17,837 nt of DNA, taken from positions 1 through 17,837 of the forward strand of contig VXIS01000557.1 in NCBI GenBank assembly GCA_008704415.1, written 5' to 3'. The DNA comes from Sphaerosporella brunnea (Eukaryota > Ascomycota > Pezizomycetes > Pezizales > Pyronemataceae). The position numbers were made by a program, and so were the translations under genes. Every line of letters begins with the position of its first letter. Positions within the stretch are counted from its first letter, which is position 1. A model generated the notes under the pieces. That model was not told the DNA's origin and did no database searches. It saw only the letters and a program-made list of their open reading frames with translations. Shown one piece after another: positions 10,575 to 17,837 of the stretch.

Positions 10575-10901
10575 GTATGTACTAGAGTGCTTAGTAGGTA
10601 GGTACACACATACCGCATAAACTCAGAAACAAGAGACTCGATGGCGCGAATAGAACAGTGAAAAAATGTGAGGTGTGGATGAAATTTAAGTCCAGATTCG
10701 TGGATTTGTGAAAGTGGCCCACGGCTCCCGAACGTCCTCTCTCCAAAAAACACTGGCAAATAGTGGTCAATTTCGCTCGGCTCCCAGTATGCATTTACCA
10801 ATTTCACCCACACCTCACACAGTTTTCTACTGTTCTATTCGCGCGATCGAGTCTCTTGTTTCTGAGTTTATGCGGTACTTCCTACTATACACTCTACATA
10901 C
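10575..10901. mobile_element. Inverted-repeat element (MITE) of about 267-327 bp
   Basis: Left arm 10611-10686 and right arm 10800-10877 are reverse complements with few mismatches, starting TACCGCATAAACTCAGAAAC. TA ends are at 10611-10612 and 10876-10877. A weaker complementary extension continues outward to 10575 and 10901 (GTATGTA, GAGTG and TAGTAGG blocks on both sides, with a 9-bp insertion on the left). The interior (10687-10799) is non-coding. Either the element is 327 bp, or a 267-bp element inserted into an older palindrome. Confidence 0.85.
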
Positions 10902-11086
10902 GTCAAACTGGGAACGAAAGGCGTGCAGCTCTGTCGGTTAGACTTTTACTCCCTTATTATTTCATCATCGTTGTACCAATAATGTACCTTGTCTTCCATG
11001 GATTGGCACTGTTGCCAGGACTATATGTCACCTAAGATACACTCTTGGAGGTATAACGAAAGCTCAGTTTGGAGGGAGAATATCTG

Positions 11087-11346
11087 GTACTCGGGTACAG
11101 CGTTAAGTCGGGTGCTCCCCGAACAAACAGCAACTGGCAACGCCACTACGATTGCTGCTAGAACTTTGTGAAGCTGGGGGTGGCATTGTAGGCCTCCCTA
11201 GAGCCTTTTTGAGTGTTTTGAAGAAAAAATACTGACTTCTTCGTGAACGACAAAGGTCTTGGCATTGTTTGGTTGTATGGAGGAAAGAAGTCGGGTGCTC
11301 TTTGCATGTGTGTAACGGCACCCGAATTACCCTTGTACCCTAGTAC
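11087..11346. mobile_element. 260-bp element with diverged 29-bp terminal inverted repeats
   Basis: The left end 11087-11115 starts GTACTCGGGTACA. The right end, read in reverse from 11346, starts GTACTAGGGTACA; about five of 29 positions differ. A partial direct copy (AAGTCGGGTGCTC) occurs inside at 11288-11300. TA occurs just inside both ends, as expected for a TA-targeting MITE. No coding capacity. The left end recurs alone at 3911-3935. Confidence 0.7.
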
Positions 11347-11754
11347 ATTCAGGGCTCTGATTAATGGAAGCGCGATGACCAATCCCCAGAAAGCGATGGT
11401 GAGCACCTCGTTGTTGGAGTTGTGCAGAGTGTGGTATTCACAATGATCAAGCGACTAAGATGCATAGATGTCTTATGAAAACTCCCTTCTCTTTGCAATG
11501 GCCATCCCCAATGTGTACCTCCGTGGTCGTTGCGAATCTATTGTCAACGTATCTAACATCGTGGGGATTTTCTCCTTCCTTGATTTCTTTTCACTCTGCT
11601 GCCGGGTCTCTTCTAAGTACCTTGAGTACCCAGTACATACCTAATGTACTTAGGTTATAGGAATCATCATGCCCCTATTCCTATACCCACTATGCAGAAT
11701 ACATACTCTATATAGACCCAGGGCGTGGTTCGTCCGAACCCCCAATGATGTTTC

Positions 11755-11885
11755 GTTGAGCTTTCTAACTATCCCACGCAGTGTTGAAAGCACCGAATAT
11801 ACTATAAGAATCTAGCGTGATAGTCTAGATCTAGAGTAGGTAAATTCGGCGCTTTTAACGCTGCGGGGAATAGAAAGCATTCAGC
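11755..11885. mobile_element. 131-bp degenerate inverted-repeat element
   Basis: Left 11755-11800 and right 11842-11885 pair as imperfect inverted repeats with small indels. Shared blocks are GCTTTCT, GCAG.GTT.AAAGC and CCGAAT. A short, A+T-rich centre (11801-11841) contains TCTAGA motifs. It is non-coding, more decayed than the other elements, and its family is unknown. Confidence 0.65.
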
Positions 11886-12845
11886 TAAGAAGCGTCTGGT
11901 GATATCTGACGGACGGTATTATCAGCCTCAGGAACTTGCCTTACTTTATAAGCTGCGGCTGAAACAAAAAAGTGGGGACATACCTGGGTCAACACAGTCA
12001 ATACATTCTGATATGTGGCCTCCATTCGAAAAACATCACAACGAACATTCGTCACTGGCGGTAAGTAGTCTCACAGGTTACTAAGTACTTAAGTAAGTAG
12101 CTCATTGAGTTACCCTAAATAACCTTCTAGGTGAGTACCTAGGTATTTAAGTATGACCTGGCGTAGATAAAAAAAAGTGGGTTAACTTGGCGTGCAGAAG
12201 TTGGACCCCGTTTGCTTACTCTGTTTTCCACAACACTCACGTCTACATAGGTGCTTTACTCGATGGCTGGAGTGCAATTGCAGGTGCATAAACTCACATA
12301 ACCCAGGTATTCCTGCCGCTTATGCACTGCCTGGAACTGTTTCCCGAGTTGTCTTGGGAACAACCGAAGTGAGCATGATCCATGACGTCGACATATTCTT
12401 TTTTTAGCAATCCTGCTCCATGGCCATTGGCAGATGGAGACTTAACTCCCCCATATAACGTACTTGTGTTTACTGTACCTAGTAGGTTTTGTTGGAAGAA
12501 GCATCGACCACTGGCGGCGGCAAGCTGGTTGAGTTGTCAATTACAAGCAGCACAGGTATGCTGTCTGCATGATGCGTATCCAACCAACCAACTCAATCAA
12601 GGCGGCGGGCGGCTACCTTCCCGTCGCCGAAATCTTTCGTCACCTCTGCACCACAATACCACAATACCACAATACCACCGACTCCTGGGAAAAACGAGTC
12701 ACTTCGGCATCGTCCCGTTGCAGCTGAGTGCTGTTTGGTCGGGAAACAGATCTGATCTCCCGCAGCGGCCGCAAACAGCAGCTATCCGCACTTTCTCGCG
12801 ACCAGCCACCCGCACATTTCCTCTTCCTCTTCCCGTCGACAAGCC
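11886..12845. other. Intergenic region and presumed promoter of the plus-strand gene at 12846
   Basis: It contains two short palindromes, TACTTAAGTA (near 12087) and TACCTAGGTA (near 12138), and an 8-bp tandem repeat ACCACAAT in three copies (12650-12673). A C/T-rich tract (about 12815-12838) sits just before the ATG, typical of fungal 5' leaders. No gene could be supported. Confidence 0.4.
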
Positions 12846-13448
12846 ATGTGTCTGATCCGTGTCAAACCCGAACTCGACGAAGAGCTGCCCCCGCGCGTCG
12901 TCACGACCGAGCGACGACCGAGCGCGCGAGGCCCTCGATCAATGGCCAGCAGCCGTGGCTCTATAATAGAGACGGTTCGAATACCGCCACCTCCGGCTTC
13001 TAGCAGCGGTGTGGTGCGCGAAACGCAGATCGTGCAAGTTCCTCGCCCCCCAGCCACTGCAGTCGTGCGACACTCCGACTATTACGGCGACAACCGCCAT
13101 GAATACTATGAGCACTCCCCACGCGCCAGCGTAATCAGCACCCACAGTCGATCGCGCAGTCGCGGCCGGGACTATTACGTCGATGGGTCTTCTGTTATGG
13201 GTGGGCGCTCGCCGAGAGGGAGCTTTCGCCATGTGGATGGCAGACACTCGGCGCATCGGATCGAGGGATTGGATGTGGAAGAACGATCACGCGGACGGCA
13301 TGAGTATAATAATTTCCACGGGCGGAGATCAGGAAGTGTCAACTATGTCAACCCCAGGCATTCGCATCGCAGTGTACGGTCGCATGGTGGTGGGAGAGTA
13401 TCCAGGGAGAAGGTTGTGGTTGTAGAAAAAGAGGGTGGTTACTACTGA
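12846..13448 (+). CDS. Conserved-type hypothetical protein, disordered and Arg/Ser/Tyr-rich
   Basis: An uninterrupted 200-codon frame. The start MCLIRVKPELDEELPPRVV resembles a family of uncharacterised Pezizomycotina proteins with a short conserved N-terminus and a variable basic tail, but I can name no function. Residues 45-75 are Pro/Val-rich. Residues 79-111 have Tyr-Tyr pairs (DYYGD, EYYEH, RDYY) and an SRSRSR stretch (101-106). Residues 125-185 are rich in His, Arg, Gly and Ser. The end (KVVVVEKEGGYY) is a short hydrophobic/acidic patch. There is no signal peptide, membrane segment or folded domain. RS dipeptides raise RNA-binding or phospho-regulated roles as a guess. It is convergent with APL5, with 495 bp between stops. 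Confidence 0.75.
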   Translation: MCLIRVKPELDEELPPRVVTTERRPSARGPRSMASSRGSIIETVRIPPPPASSSGVVRETQIVQVPRPPATAVVRHSDYYGDNRHEYYEHSPRASVISTHSRSRSRGRDYYVDGSSVMGGRSPRGSFRHVDGRHSAHRIEGLDVEERSRGRHEYNNFHGRRSGSVNYVNPRHSHRSVRSHGGGRVSREKVVVVEKEGGYY

Positions 13449-13943
13449 TAGTGTGTTGTTTCCACCATTCTGTTGCGCGTGCTATGTATGAAGCCGTGCA
13501 TTTTTGTTTGTAGATACCTGCCTGGTAACTTATTTTTGGCCTTTGACTTCGAATTCTATGTTTTTCTGTTTTTCCTTCATGTACAAAGTATTCCGGGCAT
13601 TTCCTTACCATGAAAGTACAACCAATGGCCTTTCAAGGCACAACTTGGATCACTCTATTTTCACAATACAGTACCCAGTATTTGCTGCAGCATTTAACAG
13701 TATCCATTTGGCTTCCATGGTACTAATAAATTTGCATGCATCGGTAGTGCTACGGTATTAATTTGGGTTATTATTTGGATTTGCTCAGGGCGATTCTGCG
13801 TTGAGTTACTTACCCAAATAATACAGACATATATCATATCCATAACTAATTGTGTATACAGCCACAAACCCTCCCGCCCGTGTTGTTTGTAGAATACATA
13901 AATAGTCTTAAACTCCTGGAAAAACACAGATAGTAAATTTTCT
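13449..13943. other. Convergent 3' flanks of the hypothetical gene and APL5
   Basis: No gene. It is A+T-richer than the genes on either side. A plus-strand AATAAA at about 13725-13730 could serve polyadenylation of the 12846 gene. No repeat with clear inverted ends was found. Confidence 0.45.
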
Positions 13944-16900
13944 TTATGGCGCAGCCTCAACTGTCTGCTTTTCCATTTCCTTCCCTTTCTTGGCCTTGAC
14001 CTTCGTTTTCTTCTTCTCGGCCGTGCCAGGCACCTCACCCTCCGTGCTCCCTTCAGGCTTCACCTTTTTCGTTTTCTTTAGCTTTGGTTCACCCTCTCCA
14101 GCCTTCGTCTTCTTTTTCTTTTTCTTCTTCTCAACTTTTAACTCCTCTATACTGCGTCTCTGCACAGCAACTCGTTCCGCTGCAAGCTCCATCTCCCTGC
14201 GTAGTCTCTCGACCTCGCGCTTTGCAGCCTGGGTTTCGATTTCATCCTTCTGATTCTCTTTCTCCTCGTCAAGAGAGTATCCCACCAGTCCGCTGGCGTC
14301 CACTTGCAACAACCCACCCTTCTTCTTCCCCTTCTTTTTCGACGTGGCTCGGACCTCGTTTGCAAAATCTAGGTCATCGTCGCCCTCTATACCCTCATCT
14401 GCTGCGATTTGGACACGTTCCCTCTTCTGCTCGGCAACCGCGTGGTGTCGGGTGGTGGTGCTTTGTGTTAAATCGTCCAGCTTCAGTTCTAGTACGGGTA
14501 TGCTTTCTAAATCCGCGTCGGTAACGCCTTCGGCTTCGCCCGGTGCAAATATGTAGAAAGGGTCGTCCCGGTTCCTCTCTAATCGTTCGCGCCTTCGACG
14601 GGCCAAAATGTCGGCGTCGAGGTAGTCGTCTTGCGATACGTTCTGGTAAGAGCCGGTCAAGCTCCTGGCTGCCGCTGAGTCAATACCCAATGACGCAGGT
14701 TGCTTCATCACAGGAACGGTCGTTGGTTTGATGTAGTAGTATTTGTAAAACTCTGCTTCCTCCTGGTCGTCTTCCCCTGCCAAAGAGTCGTTGTAGTCGG
14801 CAGCGACGAGGAGAGCACGAAGATTGGGGTTGATTGGTTCATCAAGGTCCAGCCTAGGCGGTAGCGGAACTTTCCGCTGAGCCCGCGGTGCTACGGGATT
14901 CAACTCTTGGCCGGAGAATAATGATGGGACTGCCTGTGTCAGTAATAGCGGCGGTTCGTATTGTTGTTCAGAATCGTCGTGCATGGCTGGCTGCGCAGAA
15001 ATAGCCTCTGAAGCGACTCGGAATAACTCAAGAAATTCGACAGCACGTTCTTGCACCTCCAGACTGGGTGATGTTGTTAAGGGTTCCAGGAAGCGCACTA
15101 TGCGTTCCGTGAGCAATGACACATATGCTTTTCGCTCCGGTGCCCAATCAACAGAATCGGAACCTGTCAACGATGCATAGATTTTGGCCGCGGCCTGGAT
15201 ATAGATTGCAAGAATGTCAGAAGGAGGTGAGCTCGACGATGCATGAACCAGGGCATCGAAGGTAGAGGTTGGGTTGGTTAGCAGACTGGCCGTCATATTA
15301 GCATCACATTAAACGAGAACCTTCGGCCGTGCAGACATACCTGGCATATTCACCGACTACCCATCCGGCAGCACCCAAAACACGCTTTCCACCGCCTCCA
15401 GCCGCTGGAAAAACTCCATCTTGTCCTTGCACCAAGATCTCTGCGCATCGTACAGCTTCTGGACGCACCGATCTAACTCTGACCGCAACGTTCCGCAACT
15501 CCCTTCCGATAATTTCACCGACATCCCGCCGACTGAGGACCACTTCAGGCTCCTCTTCTTCGTCTCCTAAGTGATCGACCATAGACGGAGCAGCAGGGGA
15601 ATAGCGTATGAGTTGCAGGAGAACATCCAGGTACCACTCGAAATCGGAAATGTTGGCATACATGTTCCGACTACACATCTCCACGACTCTGTCGATTATT
15701 GCGTGTTTGTAGTCCTCGGGTAGCTCCAAGAGAACCACTCCTCCCTTCTGATGTTTCCTGGGGTTCATAACCTCCTCTTGCATGTCGTCTTCGTCTTCGC
15801 TCTCCTCGGGACCTTCAAGTTCCACGTACTCTCTGGAAGCCGGTTTGAGTTGACGCATCAATTTGCCCACTATGGCAGAGAGCGAGTCCGAATTTACCAT
15901 TCCAACCACCAGTTCGAGGGCTCGGTATCGAATAGAGATGTCTTCATCGTCGATGCAGTCCAAGACCACGTCATGGTGTTGACATACAAGGTGTGCGTGG
16001 GTCTTAACAAGTTTTGTCAACGCTATCAATCCCACATACTTCAAATTGCTGTCGCCCTCCACCAAGAATCCGCGGAGCTTTGTAACGCAGACAGAAGCCA
16101 GGTCCTCGCCTTCGGCCGTATCTTGAATTCCCTCCAACAGGCCGCCGGAGATCAATCCACTTATACACTCGTATAGTAGTGACATCGCCGGTGTAGTTCG
16201 TATTAAGTTGGTAATTGGAGGTACCAGTTTCTTTATCAACCGAGGCTCCAATGGTGTCAACGTCGCAAACTACATTAAGTCAATACCTTTGCAACCACAC
16301 TTGAGAGGGCTCCAAAAGGAGTGTCACTGACAAGTTTTATGAGTTTGATAGTCATCCAATTGTTACCCCCATCGGTTAAGAGTTTGAACAGCTGCGGCGC
16401 AAGCGGTAGATAGTTTTTCGGATTCCTTCGTGCGAGCTCGCAAACTATGTTGACCGTTGCGGACACAACACTGCTGTCCTCATCGTTCAAGCAATCGCGT
16501 AGCCGCGGCCAGCACGTGCGCAGCAGCTCTGGAGACTGTAGAAAACACTTGTACAGCACCGGAATGGCCTTCTTCCGCACATGTGGCGAGGAATGTGTGA
16601 GTTTTGAGACCAGATCGGGGGCCAGGTCAACTGCTAGCGAAGGAGAAACGATGTGCGATAGGCCGTTTATGGCGAGCGACATTTCCGGGACGGAGGGGGA
16701 GTAGAGGTCCTAATACACCTCCGCCCTTTTAGCGCAACCATCCTTCCTTGCAGCTCTAAAAAGAAACAAGAATCACAACATCACAAGGGACCATAAGGAG
16801 AGGCAAACTTTCTTGATCAAGTTTGTGGTCAACATTAACACATCGGTATCTAGCCTAAAGCTCTGTACCGCCGCCAGGTATCCTACGCGCTTCTGTCGGA

Positions 16901-17126
16901 ACTTTGGAGAGCTCATGACCTCGAGCGCATGGAAACTTGCCCATGACATGTCGTGGCCAAACATGTCGAGGTAGATAAGCTTTAGGATGGCCGTAGCTTT
17001 GGTATCCAAGTCTTGCGATTTGACTTCCTGTCGACATTCCTTGAGCGCCGCGAGCATGTAGTTGCGTTCATTGCCCTTATTGGCACGCAGCCCTCGTATG
17101 AGATCGTAGAGCGATTTTTCGAACAT
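13944..17126 (-). CDS. APL5: AP-3 adaptor complex subunit delta (4 exons)
   Basis: Exons 16809-17126, 16332-16709, 15341-16269 and 13944-15285 total 2,967 nt, or 988 residues. Introns are 99, 62 and 55 bp. AP-3 delta is a large subunit of the coat that carries cargo from the Golgi/endosome to the vacuole. The N-terminus MFEKSLYDLIRGLRANKG and the blocks DMFGHDMSWASFHALEVMSS, KFRQKRVGYLAAVQSFR and LTTNLIKKDLYSPS match delta adaptins closely. The HEAT-type adaptin trunk spans about 1-630 (VQERAVEFLELF at 619-630). After a linker come acidic and DDPFYIF (782-788) segments, a coiled coil at about 894-930, and a Lys-rich tail (927-979), as in yeast Apl5. The splices restore KKDLYSP, IKLFATLTPLEPRL and GEYASLLTNP. 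The next upstream ATG would add an unconserved extension. Confidence 0.96.
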
Positions 17127-17406
17127 GGCGGATGGCGGGAGTGGGTGAAGCCGGGAGGTCCCCACTGTGTGGAGAAGCGGCTACAACAGAGAGGCACAAA
17201 AATCCAGAGTATGAAGCGGTTTCCAAAGGCGATGGGTAGGGGGGAGGGGGGTTAATTGTGGAATTGTCGAGAGTGTTATTGGGAGGGGGCAGGTAGGCAG
17301 TCGTGAGTTGATGATTGGAGCTGGTGGTGGACGACAAGCGTCGCCTGTTGAGGTAAGCGGCTCTTTTTAAAGCATAACGGATCACTCGGAATGTGATGTG
17401 GCTCTG
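17127..17406 (-). promoter_or_regulatory. APL5 upstream region
   Basis: On the APL5 strand this has C/T-rich stretches (complement of about 17232-17292), common near fungal transcription starts. Transposon-derived sequence begins somewhere near 17375-17410, leaving only about 250-280 bp of native upstream sequence before it. Confidence 0.4.
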
Positions 17407-17437
17407 GTCCGATTACTCGAACAAAAAGTAATCGGAC
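17407..17437. repeat. Perfect 11-bp inverted repeat, possible transposon sub-terminal hairpin
   Basis: GTCCGATTACT (17407-17417) and AGTAATCGGAC (17427-17437) are exact reverse complements around a 9-base loop. It is a candidate terminal or sub-terminal structure of the Tc1/mariner element whose transposase tail lies at 17701-17835. The outer element boundary could not be fixed because the partner end is outside the window. Confidence 0.6.
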
Positions 17438-17700
17438 AGCCGGGTAACCACAACCAACGTCCGGCGCTTAGGCGAGCTAGAGGCCGCGCTCCAGAACTGC
17501 CCGCTGAACAACACACGACGCCACGATAAAAATCATATCTTGCTCAATAGTAGCTCAAAAAAAACGAGAATACATTTAAAAAAAGTTGAACAGCGAGAGA
17601 ATACACAGTGAAAATAAAGAAAAATACTCTTCAGAATACGAAAAATAAAGCCCGAAAATATGCTAATTTCTTCAAAAAAAAAAGACAAGGAAATGGGGCA
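17438..17700. other. A+T-rich non-coding part, presumably of the Tc1/mariner element
   Basis: From about 17525 the sequence is much richer in A+T than the neighbouring genes, with long A runs and no coding signal. It sits directly downstream of the transposase stop on the minus strand, so it is probably the element's 3' non-coding region. Confidence 0.45.
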
Positions 17701-17835
17701 TCAAACGTGGAATTTATTCCCACCGTTTACCTCAATACAGCGCTGCATAATCGTTGGTAGCTTGGCAATTTCATTATTGATTTCCTCAATTGTGATTTTA
17801 TCCCACTCTTCTTGTAATGCTTTCTTCATCGCCGT
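17701..17835 (-). CDS. Tc1/mariner-type transposase, C-terminal fragment (runs off the window)
   Basis: The minus strand encodes 44 codons and a TGA stop, open to the window edge. It includes LQEEWDKITIEEINNEIAKL and then LPTIMQRCIEVNGGNKFHV. The pattern of EEW...I..EEI...I..LP..MQ.CI...GG is the standard C-terminal end of Tc1-family DDE transposases in fungi. The catalytic domain would lie outside the window, so whether the gene is intact cannot be judged. The visible part has no stop or frameshift. Confidence 0.85.
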   Translation of the reverse strand, partial: TAMKKALQEEWDKITIEEINNEIAKLPTIMQRCIEVNGGNKFHV

Positions 17836-17837
17836 GA

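Noticed and set aside
10562..10941. Short frames on both strands with the shared peptide IRAIESLVSEFMRY
   Set aside because: The repeated peptide is produced by the inverted repeat arms of the MITE, not by genes.
11725..11748. GGTTCG..CGAACC motif resembling a tRNA T-arm
   Set aside because: No matching acceptor stem, D-arm or A box in the surrounding 100 bp; probably a chance short palindrome.
11899..12084. Plus-strand frame ending near a good GTAAGT donor (12062)
   Set aside because: It has no ATG at the start, no recognisable motif, and no upstream or downstream exon that extends it; it abuts a decayed repeat element.
12382..12855. 157-codon plus-strand frame upstream of the hypothetical gene
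   Set aside because: Low-complexity composition, includes the ACCACAAT tandem repeat, and overlaps the leader and start of the better gene at 12846.
14084..14524. Plus-strand frame of 146 codons opposite APL5
   Set aside because: Antisense shadow of the Lys-rich APL5 C-terminus; composition is Phe/Ser-rich by complement.

Overview
The window is nuclear DNA of a filamentous ascomycete (Pezizomycotina, probably Sordariomycetes). Genes are split by short introns of 51-99 bp with GT..AG ends and CTAAC/CTGAC-type branch sites. The proteins are fungal: GFA1, a RIB4 with an extra loop, AP-3 delta, and a yeast-Sdh6-like LYR protein. Intergenic DNA carries many small inverted-repeat elements and transposon remnants. 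The order and species are inferred, not proven.

Six gene models are supported, and five of them were built by joining exons by eye. Every joined model has a total length divisible by three and ends at a stop. From left to right: (a) 1-2.4 kb is transposon debris: a broken, unrecognised minus-strand ORF with a 24-bp tandem repeat, a 420-bp MITE, and the frameshifted 3' part of a Tad/I-like LINE with RNase H and a zinc knuckle. (b) 2.5-3.8 kb holds a divergent pair: a minus-strand gene for a small, probably mitochondrial coiled-coil/membrane protein that I do not recognise, and plus-strand SDH6 (SDHAF1), a succinate dehydrogenase assembly factor. (c) 3.9-5.1 kb is a convergent intergenic region with an orphan repeat end and two MITEs. 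(d) 5.1-6.0 kb is RIB4 (lumazine synthase, riboflavin synthesis) and 6.5-9.0 kb is GFA1 (first committed step to UDP-GlcNAc and chitin), both on the minus strand. (e) 9.0-12.8 kb is a 3.9-kb gene-poor divergent intergenic region with three inverted-repeat elements. (f) 12.8-13.4 kb is a plus-strand disordered Arg/Ser/Tyr-rich protein. (g) 13.9-17.1 kb is APL5 (AP-3 delta adaptin), minus strand. (h) The right edge carries the C-terminal end of a Tc1/mariner transposase and A+T-rich sequence upstream of APL5.

The genes do not form a pathway; this is ordinary housekeeping neighbourhood with transposons in the gaps. I see no clear new defence, toxin or biosynthetic system. The best leads are the unrecognised small mitochondrial-type protein sharing a promoter with SDH6, a GC-AG intron in GFA1, two stop-free introns of 3n length, and related MITE ends that recur across the window.
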